Shown one piece after another: positions 1-11,968 of a stretch of 64,000 bases of DNA. Source of the stretch: Nemophila menziesii (lineage: Eukaryota > Streptophyta > Magnoliopsida > Boraginales > Hydrophyllaceae); NCBI GenBank assembly GCA_029959085.1, contig JARWIR010000051.1, positions 2,480,001 to 2,544,000 of the forward strand. The letters run 5' to 3'. Each line of letters starts with the position of its first letter. Position 1 is the first letter of the stretch. The notes beneath the pieces are model-generated. The model saw only the letters and a program-made list of their open reading frames with translations, had not been told where the DNA came from and did not search any database. Position numbers and translations under genes: made by a program.

Positions 1-1468
1 AATCAGAATGCTCTACCTTCTCAACCTCAAGAAGGTGGGTTAGATGTTCAACAAACTTTGCAGACACTAATCAACCTTCAAATGAAAACACAACAAGATC
101 AGCAAGCTTCTACTTCAGCGTTCAAAGTGTTAGAAAATTAAATAGCTCAGATGGCAAAACATATAAATCGGCGTCCACAAGGGAAACTCGCAAGTGACAC
201 TGAAAAACCAAAAGAAGGTTGTAATGCTATAGCACTCAGAAGTGGTAAGAAGCTACCACCACCTCCTTTTTCCGGTATGAAAGAAAAATAAACAATTGTG
301 AAAAGTAAAATGGTAAAAGAAGTGTTGGAGAAAAAAAGGAACCAGAAGTAGAAGAGGTAGAAGTGGATCAGATTTCGGAAAATCCAAAGAAGAAAGATGT
401 TGTAGAACCCCGACCTCTTCCACCTTTCCCTTCGAGAGTTCAGAAGAAAGGAGATATGGCTGACTATCAGAAATTCTTGAATACGATGAGAGGTCTTAAC
501 ATTAATGTACCATTCCTAGATGCTATTAAAGATGTGCCAAAATACGTTAAATTCCTGAAGAGAGCCATCACCAACAAAAGACTGTACCTTGAGAATGAGA
601 TATAGGGTTTCCAGAAGAATGTAGTGCCATATGCCAAAGTAAGTTGCCACATAAACTACTTGATCCAGGGAGTTTCATGATTCCGATTTACATTGGTAAT
701 GAGTGGAAAGGTAAAGCTTTGTGTGATTTGGGTGCGAGTATTAATCTCATGCCCAAATCAATTTTTGATAAACTGGAGATAGGAAATGCAAGACCTACCG
801 CTTTGGTCTTGCAAATGGCTGACAGATCTCTCGCACATCCTGAGGGACGAATAGAAGATGTCCTCGTCAAGGCAGATAATTTAATTTTTCCCATTGATTT
901 TGTTATACTTGAATACAACGTGGATAGGAATGTCCCCACTATTTTGGGAAGACCATTCCTAGCCACGGGGCGTACTTTGATTGATGTAGAAAACAGAGAA
1001 TTGGTTATGCGCATCCAAGACGAGGACGTAAAGTTCAACGTGTTTAGGGTTATGAAGTTTCCAGATTCCCAAGAGGATTGTTTTCGAATGGATGTAATAG
1101 AGCATGCCACGCAAGAGGTATTTGATTATTTTAATTTTGATGATGTCTTGAAGGCTGCCTTAACACTTGACTTACCTGAGCTAATGGGAGAGCTAGCCAA
1201 AATAGTGGCAGCTCTTAATTTTGGAAATCCAAAGCATAGGATTCTAGCCTATGAACCTGTAAGAGAACTAGGGGAGATAATACCTAAAAGGAAACCATCT
1301 ATCGAATCTTTCCCGCAACTAGAAGAAAATCCACTTCCGTCACACTTGAGGTATGCTTATTTAGGTACTAACAACACTCTACCTCTTATCGTTTTAGCTA
1401 CTTTAACAAGTCCTCAAGAAGACAAACTGTTGTGTATACTAAGAGCCAATAAAGAGGCAATTGGTTAG
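1..1468 (+). pseudogene. gag C-terminus and aspartic protease of the gypsy element
   Basis: The first 640 bases encode a basic, proline-rich gag tail (residues such as LPPFPSRVQKK near 415-450). A frame change near 620-644 leads into the retropepsin domain, with the active-site triad seen as DLGASIN at about 727-747 and a flap/ILGRPFLA segment near 940-965. A TAA at 139-141 interrupts what reads as LEN-stop-IAQMA, and a TAG at 1466-1468 falls where gypsy polyproteins usually have AIGW followed by T/IADI. Both are one transition from a sense codon. The domain would process Gag-Pol, but this copy cannot make a full polyprotein. Confidence 0.8.
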
Positions 1469-2828
1469 ACTATTGCTGACATCAAAGGTATTAGTCCTTC
1501 CTATGGCCAACACAAAATTATTCTTGAAGATGATAGTACACGCTCAGTTGAAGGGCAAAGGAGATTGATGTCAGCTATGAAAGAGGTTGTGAAGAAAGAG
1601 GTTATTAAATTACTAGATGCGAGAATTATTTATCCCACAGCTAGTAGCGAATGGGTGAGTCCAGTTCAATGCGTACCAAAGAAGGGTGGTATCACTACTG
1701 TCCTAAATGCTCAGAGTGAAGCCATTCCCTCGAGAACCGTTGTTGGTTGGAGAGTGTGTATGGATTATTTTAAGTTGAACAAGGCCACCAGAAAAGATCA
1801 TTTTCCCCTTCCTCATAGATCAGGTATTAGACAAGTTAGCTGGTAGAGAGTATTATTTCTTTTTGGATGGGTATTCAGGATATAACTAGATATATATAGA
1901 TCTGAAAGACCAACACAAAACGACCTTTACATGTCCTTTTGGTACCTTTGCTTTCCGAAGAATGCCATTTGGATTATGTAACGCACATGTTACTTTTCAA
2001 AGATGCATGATGGCAATCTTCTAGGATATGATCGATAATTTCCTTGAGGTATTTATGGATGACTTTTCAGTGTTTGGTGATAACTTTGATGAGTGTTTAC
2101 AGAACTTGGAGAAGGTATTAATTAGATGCAAGGAGACTGATTTGGTTTTGAACTGGGAGAAGTGTCATTTTATGGTTCGTGAGGGTATAGTATTGTGACA
2201 CAAGGTTTCGAGTTCAAGTTTGGAAGTTGATCGTGCAAATATTGAGGTAATCAAGACTCTTACCCTCATATTTCTATAAAAAGGGTGAGAAGCTTTTTAG
2301 GTCATGCTGGTTTTTATCGACGTTTCATTAGGGATTTCTCTAAGATCGCTAAGCCATTGTACCACTTACTCGAGAAGGACGTCAAATTCCTTTTTGATGA
2401 AGCTTTCATGGTGGCATTCAAGGAGATCAAGGAGAAGCTTATATATGCACCTATTGTCTTACCTCCTGACTGGAAGATTCCATTTGAAGTTATGTGTGAT
2501 GCTAGTGATCTTGCTATGGGTGGTGTTTTGGGTTAGAGAAAAGATAAGGTATTTCATTCTTTCTACTTTGCTAGTAAAACCTTCACAAGTGCTCAAATAA
2601 ATTATACTGTATCTGAGAAGGAGCTACTAGTTGTTGTGTATGCATTTGACTAATTTCGTTCCTATCTTCTTGGGGCGAAAATTGTTGTGTTTACCGATTA
2701 TTCTGTAATCAATTACCTTATGGAGGAAAGATGCAAAGCCGCGACTATTTAGATTGGTATTGTTATTACAAGAGTTTGACTTAGAGATTCAAGATTGAAA
2801 GGGTTGTGATAATCAGATTGCAGATCAT
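1469..2828 (+). pseudogene. reverse transcriptase and RNase H of the gypsy element (broken)
   Basis: RT motifs appear in order across frames: the WVSPVQCVPKKGG segment (1649-1687), a GWRVCMDYFKLNKATRKDHF segment (1746-1805), DGYSGYN (1867-1886, followed by a TAG at 1887-1889 where Q is expected), FGTFAFRRMPFGL (1939-1977) and the catalytic FMDD (2054-2065). The connection/RNase H part contains FYRRFIRDFSKIAKPL (2311-2358) and CDASDLAMGGVLG (2491-2533), with a TAG where LGQRK is expected. At least three frames are needed to read the domain, so this is a dead copy of the replication enzyme. Confidence 0.82.
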
Positions 2829-4235
2829 TTGTCTCATCTTGAGGGTTCTGAGTCTAATAATGGACCTGAGTTGGTCAAAGAAGAGTTTCTTGATGAGTAT
2901 TTGTTTTCGATATATGCAAATGGAACTCCTTGGTATGCAGACATAGAAAATCTCATTGTGAGTGGTTTTTTTCCTGTAGGAGCTACTTCACAAGACAGAA
3001 AGAGACTTATTCACCGTGCAAAACAATACTTTTGGGAGGATCCTTTCCTCCACAAAACATGTGGTGATCAAATGGTGAGAAGATGCATACCTTAAAGTGA
3101 AACCCAATCAGTAATGGTGAGTTGTCATGATTCACCCTATGGAGGACATTTTAAAGGTGACCGTACAGCTGCTAAGGTATTACAATCCGGTTTTTATTGG
3201 CCTACTTTACATAAGGATTGTCATAAGTAAGTTAAGAAATGTCATAGATGCCAGTTTACTGGTAACATATCTAAGAGAGATGAGATGCCACGTAATAATG
3301 TTCTCGAAGTTGAGATATTTGATGTATGTGGTATTGATTTCATGGGTCCCTTTGTACCATCCAATGGAAATCAATACATCCTACTAGCTGTTTATTACGT
3401 GTCCAAATGGGTAGAGGTTGTAGCTTTACCAACAAATGATTCACGAGTAGTGATTAAATTCTTAAAGTCACACATTTTCACTAGACATGGTACGCCTAGA
3501 TTTATTATAAGTGCTGGAGTTTTTCATTTCGTGAACAGATACTTGAAGGCAGTTTTAGAGAAGTATGGGGTGAGACATCGTATGTCTATCGGTTATCATC
3601 CACAAGCCAATGGTCAAGCTGAGGTCTCTAATCGAGAGGTCAAATCTATCTTGGAGAAGACGGTTGGACCCACATACAAGGATTGGTCGTTAAAACTAGA
3701 TGATGTGTTGTGGGCATATAGTACTGCGTTTAATACACCCGTCGGAGCATCTCCATATCGCATGATTTATGGTAAGGCTTGTCACTTACCTTTTGAACTT
3801 GAACTAGGTGCATATTGGGCGATAGCGTAGTTGAATTTAGATCCTACTTTAGCCGGTGAAAATCGTATGATGAAGCTAAATGAACTCTATGAGTTTCGAT
3901 TACATGTCTATGAGAATGCCAAACTATACAAAGAAAATACAAAGAGATGGCATAATAGTTGCATTCGTGAAAAGAAGTTTGAAGTTGGATAGAAGGTCCT
4001 TAAATACAACTCCAAGTTCAGCAATTATCCGGGTAAGTTGAGATCGAAGTGGTCTGATCCTTATATAATTACCAAAGTTACGCCTCATGGAGCTATAGAG
4101 ATTGAGCATCCAATCGAACACCACACCTTTATGGTGAATGGTCATCGATTGAAAATCTATCATGGAGGCGAGGATATCAATCGCTTGGAAGATCCATATC
4201 CTGGGGAGGTTATGTACCTTATCGAAGCTGCATAA
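2829..4235 (+). pseudogene. integrase of the gypsy element (broken)
   Basis: After the RNase H tail (ADHLSHLEG, from 2821) comes a zinc-binding-like region in shifted frames (about 3120-3290). The rve integrase core follows in one long frame: GIDFMGPF with the first catalytic D near 3331, and a segment near 3505-3530 where the usual SDGG..HF reads SAGVFHF, so the second catalytic aspartate appears lost. [15 protein letters not shown] near 3593-3640 holds the third acidic residue. A C-terminal stretch (4038-4235, LRSKWSDPYI and HRLKIYHGGE) matches the usual gypsy integrase tail. Stops at 3828-3830 and 3990-3992 break the frame. Confidence 0.82.
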
Positions 4236-5246
4236 AAGCGTGAGGTAACCCATCGAGCTTAACGACGTTAAAAAAATCCATTTCAATTGTATATTAGTTT
4301 AAATGCTTTCATGTCTTTTGAATTCGTAGTGTAGATTAGAGTAGTTGTTGTTTATTAGTGTTAAATTTATAAGAAATGAGAAAGGTTGGTTGTTTTTGAA
4401 GATTTCAGGAGTAAAACGGTCACGAGTTTGGGGTAGTTAGTATAAAAACAAAGAAATTTTAATTGCAAAACAAGAGCTAACCGAGAACCCGGTGAACTCC
4501 CGCTGACTAACCTCACACACGCAAGGAATGTTGCATTGGCATTCGCGCCTGCCGACACAAACTGGGAACCCAGTTAGTCGCCAACCGGGAACCCGGTGGC
4601 TTTGCTATAGCTCCCCAACTCTCTTACATGTGTGGTGGAAACGCAATCCACGTGGTGCGGCTGGATTCGCGCTCATCGACATCAACCGGGAACCCAGTTA
4701 CTAGCTGACCAAGAACCCGGTCTCTGAGTACAAGTCTCTGACCTGTGCAGTGGAGACGCAATGCAATTGTTGCGTCTAAAAAAAGGAAGACGAAAATTTG
4801 CGCGACTCAGTGACGCAGACTGGGAACCCTGTCATCACCAACCGGGAACCCAGTTGTGCAATAGTAGGTCAGTTTTTAAAAGGTTTTGACCTATTTTCTT
4901 GCCTCCTTTCACAAGATACTCAATAATTCCATCCCAAATCTCCATATATACCAGCAAATCATCATCAAAACACCACAAAATCATCCAATCTTCTCCCTAA
5001 ACACCACATAAACACACAATCAACTCATAATCCTTCCAAACACCATCAAAAATTCAACTTTCATCCAAAAATCCCTCTTCATCAAAACCATAAATTAAGC
5101 CATAAAACCTCTCCAAACACACAAACTAATCATTACCCATCTCAAATCTCACCTTAATCTTCTTTTTTCTATCCTTAAAACATCAAATTTCAAAACTTTT
5201 CTCTAGTTTTTGAATTTTTGAAGTTTTGAGTTTGGGGTGAGTTGAG
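4236..5246 (+). other. noncoding spacer between pol and the extra ORF, with dyad repeats and leader-like DNA
   Basis: This part of the gypsy element holds no gene. From about 4478 to 4860 it carries repeated copies of the near-palindrome AACCGGGAACCCGGT and variants, for example near 4478-4492, 4581-4595, 4683-4697 and 4839-4853. From about 4890 to 5170 the DNA becomes C/A-rich and G-poor, like an untranslated leader. A TATA-like CCATATATAC lies near 4942. A T- and G-rich TTTGGGGTGAGTTGAG segment (5231-5246) directly precedes the ATG of the extra ORF. Confidence 0.6.
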
Positions 5247-6531
5247 ATGACAAACAGAACCGACTCATTGGGCTATAACCGTAGGAAGACTCCCAGAACT
5301 AGAAACACTCTTGGTGCTGCACAAGAGAAAGCTATTGATTATGTATTCGAGTTCTAAAGCTAAGATTGGAGAAGTTAAGACTACTATGAAAAGGAAAGAA
5401 AAACTAAGTGTGGCTAATGCCAAAAAGCCTACCTTGGAAGAAGACAAATTTGAAAGAGCAGTAGATGAAGACGAAGCTCCTAGTGAACCCATTATGGAAC
5501 AAAGATTTACACGGAGAAATATGACAGCCACTAATCCAAAAAGAGTCTTTGTTAGTTAGACTGAGCAAGTTCGTGAAATAGTAGCTTATTTAAAGTTTGG
5601 TGTTAAGAAAGGATTCCCTTCAGGTATTATGAACAGTACTTTTAAAGACTATGATATTACTTGTAACAAGATTGGTTGGAAAGACTTGAGAAAGAGAAAT
5701 CGCACGTTCATCCCTGCTTTAGTTCATGAGTTTTATGAAGCACTTGCCTTTGCGAATAAACAGTCAATTATCATACGCAAAAAGGTATTGCCTTTCTTAG
5801 TTGAGGTTATTCGAAAAAATTGAAATTACCAATTTTGACTAGTCCATGTTCATATCACGAAACACTTAATGATCCATCTTTCGAATGGGAATTTCTAATG
5901 ATATTGTCATGATTCGTGGGAGACTTCCCATCCCAATAAGAGAGAGATATGTTGGCCAAGTATATAGTAGCGATTTGTTACCTTGCGCGAAAGTATGGTT
6001 CCGTTTCATAGTTCCTACCTTCTTTGGAAACAATCATACTTCGGAGTTAAAAAAAAGGAACATCTTATTTTTATAAAGTGTATTCTAGAGAAGAAAGAGA
6101 TTAATGTTACCCGTATGATTTACGACACTATCATGGAATTCGAGAAAACCCTGATTCTTCAAAGAAACCTCAAGTTCCCGTGCACCATAACTACAATTTG
6201 TTTAGACGCAAAAATACCACACAAGAACAAAGAGGTTGAACCTACCAAAAAAGGGGAAGAGATGACATTAAAATCAATTGAGAATGCCCATGAGTAAGCT
6301 ACAAAAGAGGTGAGGAGTCCTAGACTTCATCCACGCAAGAAGAAGGCAGGTAACGGAGATGAGTTGGCGGAGCAAATAAAAGTTTTAGAGGAGAAACAAG
6401 ACGCGAAAATTGAAAATTTAGGAAAAGTCACATGAGAGTTGGAGCTTAGGCAAAACATGCTACTTGGGGTGAGCGATATACAACACGCCCCCTACACATT
6501 ACTTACGAAAGGAGCCCAACCTGGACGCAAC
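5247..6531 (+). pseudogene. extra ORF in the 'env' position of the gypsy element (plant-transposon-protein type), broken
   Basis: An ATG at 5247 opens a reading frame that can be followed, with frame changes and stops, to about 6530. The N-terminal part is basic and acidic by turns. Near 5629-5820 lies a segment containing TFIPALVHEFYEALAF, which resembles the domain found downstream of pol in Athila/Tat elements and often annotated as putative plant transposon protein. Near 6300-6480 there is a highly charged stretch that could form a coiled coil. I see no convincing signal peptide or membrane anchor here, so a true envelope function is not supported. The role of this ORF in the element is unknown. 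Confidence 0.55.
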
Positions 6532-8007
6532 AATGAAAACCAGCCTCGTGCTGGTTAAGATACGTTTTCCTATCCTTTTCTCATTTAGTAGTGTATATTT
6601 GTTTAATCTCTTTATTGAGTCTTTTCGAGTCGTGGGGACATGGCTCATTTTTGAGTTTGTGGTGGGGTTTGTTGCCTCATCCCTGTTTTATGTGTTAATT
6701 GTTTATTTGCTTTCAATAAAATTATTTGAGGGTTGTGTTTGAATGTAGAGCATTTTAAATGTCCCCATTAAGCATACCTTTTATAAATTTATGATAGTTA
6801 ATAGTAGACTATATGAGTTAGTATAAAACGCACCTTAATTGCATCCAAACAGTAGGTAATTGATATGAAGAATTAATGAAAAATGCAAAAGAAGTCAACT
6901 TGTACTTAAGGAAAATGTGTGGTTTGTAGAACGTGAGATCCGAATTAGTAGAGAACCCACTTAGGTATGAACTAGAGGCAGGCTATGTAACTAGGAAAAT
7001 GGTAAAGGCAGTTCTTTATTATCCATTTGAGACTTTTTAGCCTTTTATCCCATGAATTAATTGTATCCTTCTTAGCCCAATTTTGAGTCTTTAAGACTTT
7101 CTTTTGTCGGCACAATATAAGCCTATATCCCCTTAGTTTATTAGGCATATCCATATGACCCGCTTTCTAATCACGATCCTGAGACTTCATGTCTTGAGCT
7201 TGAGTTTGGGGTGGTGGGTTTCATCAATTAGAAATTACATTGGGAGGGAATCATATATGTTTGTATTGAGGCACAATTGTTGATGATGTATTAATTGTAA
7301 CCCTTTGTTGGGATTGAAAAAAATGATAAAAAGTTGTCAATACAGTAGACAACCGGGAACCCGGCCATCACTAACCGGGAACCCGGTTATCGACTGTACA
7401 AAAAAAAGAGAGAAAAAAAACAAAAAGAATAAAGTAACCGGCAAAGTGGAAATTTCAGAAATCATCTTCAGTGTTTATGGGATTAACTTGGGGACCGAAA
7501 TTAGTGCGTCAAATGGGTGAGTAAGAATAATATTCGAGTGTACACTCAAGCTCTTGGACAATTGTTGATGGTAAGTGAGGAGAGATCCAAAAGTTCACTT
7601 CAAAATTACCAAATATACATACCAAACTGTCCCTAAGTCTATGCTAAACCCGTAAAGTCCTCATGATTCCTAGATATATAGTGGATTTGTAATTCAGCTA
7701 ATAGGGAGTATACTAAGTGGAGCGTTCAAAGCGAGGGAAGATCGATGAACACCCTATAGCCACCATATTGAGATAAGTACAAGTGTAACCTTCTAGCATT
7801 GTGAAATTAATTTTAAATTATATTATTTGTGTTTGATTTTTCATGATAGGTGTATGTTTATATTAATTCCTAAGTCATACTATATGAGATTTGTTTTGAG
7901 TTGTGCTTTGGGTATCATTCACTATACTCTGTATTTTTGCGTTCACCTAAGGCCTTTGTTTTATTTTACTTTGTCGAGACGACAAAGATTTGAGTTGGGG
8001 GTTTTGA
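6532..8007 (+). other. spacer before the gypsy 3' LTR, with polypurine-like tract
   Basis: No gene is supported. The DNA contains two more copies of the AACCGGGAACCCGG dyad (about 7349-7395), a TTTGGGGTGGTGGG purine-rich tract near 7205 and, immediately before the LTR, GAGTTGGGGGTTTTGA (7992-8007), which is the likely plus-strand priming tract. Confidence 0.55.
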
Positions 8008-9554
8008 TGTTAGCCGTTTTGTTCTAAATATTAACCCTTAGGAGACATCATTTTAGGTGAATATTTGACTTATTTGATAGACTTTTAGGCTTATTTCGTT
8101 ATATTTCATTTTCTCCCCTTGGATTTATGATATTTTATTTTTAGAGCTTTTGTACGTTAAATTGTTTGTTTTTAGTGCAAAGTTCTTAGGTCCATGGATG
8201 CTAGGGAGCACCAAGATAAGGAGGAGAATCGATAATTAAAATCTTAGATCGAGCAGAGGAATCAAAGGAGAGAAAAAGATATTCCGAAGAGTTGACTAGG
8301 AAAGCTGCAAATCTGGAAGTTTGTTACTAATTGCAGTTTTTGAGCCACTTAGACACTTATTTAGCCTTTGGGTCGTGAAATAAGGAAGTTGCCTTTTTGA
8401 GTTAGGAAGATTTTGCAACTGGAATGAGTCGATTTGGAGTTTATATGTGAAAATTACAGCCATTTTACTAAGGGCTTCACATCAGTTACAGGAATTAAAA
8501 AAGATGCACTTGGGCTTTTTATTATTTTAATTTTATTCATTAAGTAAAAAAGCAAATTCCTTCTTTTTATTATAAATTAGTCCTCCTTTTGACACACCAC
8601 TTATCAGATTATTTCATACGCTTCAAGAGACAGTCAAGAGCAGAAGGCAGAAGGAGAAGCTAGAGCTGGAAAAATTCATTTCTTCCAACTACAGTCAACC
8701 CAACGCCCCAATTAAGTTCTTTCATTTATTTCAGTAATTTAGGAACATGTCTTTAATTTATTTAATTTCAGTTTTTAATTTAAACATGAGCTAATTTCAT
8801 TCTGTACTTGAGAATCGCTACATGGGTTGAACCCAATTCTATTTAATTATTGTTTTTAGAATTTGGGATTGATTTATTTAAATTGAATGAGGTATTTTGT
8901 GTTGGCTGTATCTTAATTTCAATTACTAATTTTGAAGTCATTAATCAAACTTATGGCTTAGTAATTAGGCTATTCACTTAAGTGGCAAAGTGATCACCTT
9001 GATGAGAGGTTAAATTACGGACCTAGATAATAGACGCGTAGTATTCGTCAATGACCCTGGCGGGCTTGACTAACCATGCAGACAATGAGGTAAGAGACTA
9101 AAACCGTTCTAAAGTAGATATAATCGCCTTGACGGGGTTTATAGTACCGTAGGATAGCTCTTAAGTCCACCATAACAGGGGTTAGGAGAGATTAGAGTCT
9201 AGACTAGCACAATAATACCAATTTAGCTGTTAAACAGAAACATTAATTAAATAGGTTAGGTGAAACCCTTGCGAGACTCAAGTACTCAGTCAATTAATTT
9301 AGTACTTTATTTATTGCATCCTTAGTTTTAAATAAAATCAAACAAAAATCTTTATCCATTTACTTTTTTGTGAGACAATTAGTCTACTATTTGATTAATA
9401 CTAGAGTTATAACTATCCGTCCATGCGAGCAAAATCCGATTTATCAGAGTATTACTTGGACAACCATACATTTGCGGTATAGTGGTTCCTTCATTTTGTC
9501 TCAAACACTTTCACTCACATAATCCAACCTTCTGGTAGAATTTGTTCTATTATA
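8008..9554 (+). repeat. long terminal repeat of the gypsy element (3' LTR)
   Basis: The LTR begins TGTTAGCC at 8008, directly after a polypurine-like tract. The end is placed at about 9554 because a sequence starting TTGGCAC at 9555 looks like a primer-binding site. The interior contains a segment near 8046-8060 (CATCATTTTAGGTG) also found, in reverse complement, in the LTR at 15116-17058. This shows the two LTRs are related. The right boundary is inferred, not proven by a second LTR copy in the window. Confidence 0.7.
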
Positions 9555-9576
9555 TTGGCACTGTGTGTGGGAAGTG
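9555..9576 (+). other. primer-binding-site-like sequence after the LTR
   Basis: TTGGCACTGTGTGTGGGAAG follows the LTR and resembles, with several mismatches, the TGGCGCCGTTGCCGGGG primer-binding site (tRNA-Asp type) typical of Athila/Tat elements. A GTGTGGGAAGTG motif is repeated just after it. A PBS belongs after a 5' LTR, so this LTR may also serve, or have served, as the 5' LTR of a second element. Confidence 0.45.
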
Positions 9577-10555
9577 TGTGGGAAGTGACTAATATTTTCA
9601 CCCAATGAGATACCACTAAATGGAAAAAAACCAGAGCCAGTGACAAAACACACATGTTAGAAAACTCAGTAGCATTTACTTCTCATGCTCTAGTTATCCG
9701 CACTCCCCAAATCAAGTATCACAGTGTATCACTACCTCCTCTTAAGGAGAAACAAATAAGGATGTGGGATCTTGACGTATTACCTATTTTGAAGAAATAT
9801 ATCGTAGCTTAGAAGCTACTCTTCTGGTGTGTGCCAAACTATTAGTTGTACAGACAATAGATTGGAAGTTTTCAAATTGAAAGAAATGAGAATAGAAAGG
9901 AATTGATCCCCAAGAGAAGAGATAGATTAGTTAAGTGAAGATGAAGATGAAGGGTTAAAATATATGGTTCTTAAATGTCTTAGAATTCTTTCTATATGCA
10001 TCACACTAGTTGTTTTTATATGTCTAGTTGGTGCTTTTTTTTTATAGTCTTCTCGTTTGTTATCCTTATTTTTTTATGAAAAAATTATTACTCTTTATGT
10101 TTAATCCTGAGTTTTATATGCTTCATTTTGATATTGAAAAATGAGGGAGATATATGCATCCAATCCGTATGGGGAGTGATTATTAATAGGGGATATTTGG
10201 GATTTATTATTATATAATTGTGGGAGGGCATCACCCTACACTTAATTGATTTAATCAATATTTTTGGACGATCTGTGCAATTTTTGACATCGTCAAAATT
10301 AGAAAGAATGGTGGTCAAAAGTCCATATTTCAATTGATGTGCTTGTGATACAATAGTTTAAATGAGCATGCTTAATATTACGGAAAATGATGAGATTGTG
10401 TATAAGTAATGTAGGTCCATTAAGCATGAAGAGGATATGGAAACAGGGTCATTTAACCTCCGAGAAGCTGAAGGAGCAAACAACTTAAGATGGCTAACTG
10501 AAGATGAAATAGAAAAAATATTTCTGACCTCCAAAGAATCAAAGGCTTAACAGCA
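9577..10555 (+). other. unassigned AT-rich DNA after the LTR
   Basis: I see no recognisable coding domain. If the LTR at 8008-9554 served a second element, this would be its decayed leader and gag region, but no gag motif is visible. Confidence 0.35.
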
Positions 10556-10564
10556 TAAATCTAT

Positions 10565-11959
10565 GAGTAAATACACTGTTTACCCCCTGAACTTTGGCCC
10601 GATTGACAGACTGCCCCCAAAGTTTAAAATGCGACTAGTTGCCCCCTAAACTTTAATTTCGTGACTCGTTAGTCCTTTTTGCTGTTTTCTGTCCAAATTT
10701 TCCGTTAAGTCGCAGCGTGCATTACACGCGCGCGTGGACTAGTTGCCCCCTACTTTTTGCCCCCTAAAGTTTTAATTTCGTGACTAGTTGCCCCCCCCCC
10801 CCCCCCCCCCCCCCGTTTTTTTTAAATTGTTAATTATATATTTTTTTAAAGATGGGTATTTTGGGTATTTTACACTTCTTCTTCTTTAGTGGAGAAAGTT
10901 TGATAAAAAAAATCTTCATGAATAAACTCTTCATTAATTTTATACCCTTCTTTCTTTAAATTCTTCTTCCAATATTCATTAAACTTGACATCCAATATTC
11001 AAAACGCAAGATCTTTTCGTTTTACTTTTGTAATTCGAGTCAAGGTTTTTGCTACAATACATTGTACAGTTGGTATTGATTCTTGATATTGTCAACCTAA
11101 ACGTGAACATGTTATGTTTCATTATATCAATTTTTGTAAAACCAATGGGAGACCCAAAAAAAAGTCACGATTTGTATCAAATTTTTAATCTATTCTTTCT
11201 GGTATTGATTTTCAATTAAATGAATGATATATTCAAGAAAAATATACAAAAATTAAAGAAGAAAAGTAGAAAAATTACAGATCTAAGTGAGAAAATGGAA
11301 AACTTTCGATGTTGGGTATTGTTACAAAACCGTACCTGGCGACAATGAATCTGAGAGATCACGAAGCAAAGAAAATGGGGTAGCTGTTGCTAACGTGCGC
11401 CAGGAAGACCGACAGGGAGAAAGGAAGAAGATGAGACTGGATTTTTGTATTAATTATAGCGTAATTTAGAAGCTCGTAGTGGTGATCTAAGGTTTGAAGA
11501 TTTGAAGATTTAAAGATTTGAAGATTCGAAGATTTAAAGATTTAAAGATTTCAAGATTTAAAGCTTTGAAGCTTTGAAGCTTTAATCATGGAGAAGAAGC
11601 TTTGGAGAAGAAGATCATGGAGAAGAAGTTTTGAAATACCAAATTTGCCCCTGTTAAAATGATTTTTTAAATAATTAATTTTGAAAAAAAAATTCAGGGG
11701 GCAACGAGTCAAAATAATTCTGAAAAAAAAAGTTCAGGGGGCAACGAGTCACGAAGTTAAAGTTTAGGGGGCAACGAGTCACGAGTTAACGGCGCGTGGC
11801 ACCCATGCTGCGAGTTAACGGAAAAAATTTACGGAAAATGGTCACAAGGGGCATCGAGTCACGAAGTTAAAGTTTAGGGGGCAACTAGTCGCATTTTAAA
11901 CTTTGGGGGGCAGTCTGTCAATCGGACCAAAGTTCAGGGGGTAAACAGTGTATTTACTC
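10565..11959. mobile_element. non-autonomous Mutator-like element with long terminal inverted repeats
   Basis: The left end GAGTAAATACACTGTTTACC and the right end, its reverse complement with few changes, form inverted repeats of at least 100 bp, continuing in rearranged form for about 200 bp. The flanks carry a perfect 9-bp target duplication TAAATCTAT at 10556-10564 and 11960-11968. A 9-bp duplication plus long inverted repeats is the hallmark of Mutator-like elements. No transposase is encoded. The left arm contains an uninterrupted run of 24 C (10791-10814). The inner right half contains a GAAGATTTAAAGATTT-type short tandem repeat (about 11490-11640). Confidence 0.9.
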
Positions 11960-11968
11960 TAAATCTAT

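Larger units (their letters stand above)
1..9554 (+). mobile_element. Ty3/gypsy retrotransposon, Athila-like, degenerate, 5' part outside window
   Basis: The order seen is gag C-terminus, protease, reverse transcriptase/RNase H, integrase, a long spacer, an extra ORF, another spacer, a polypurine-like tract (around 7991-8006) and a 3' LTR starting TGTTAGCC at 8008. Integrase after RNase H defines Ty3/gypsy. The extra ORF downstream of pol and the long LTR fit the Athila/Tat side of the family. Stop codons and frameshifts are present in every domain, so this copy cannot move by itself. The 5' LTR and gag start lie outside the window. Confidence 0.88.

Noticed and set aside
688..1110. 140-codon minus-strand frame opposite the gypsy protease
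   Set aside because: It is an antisense shadow of the protease coding region with no recognisable protein.
5247..6531. True retroviral-type envelope gene
   Set aside because: No signal peptide, furin-like site or convincing membrane anchor is seen, and the frame is broken. The position alone is not enough.
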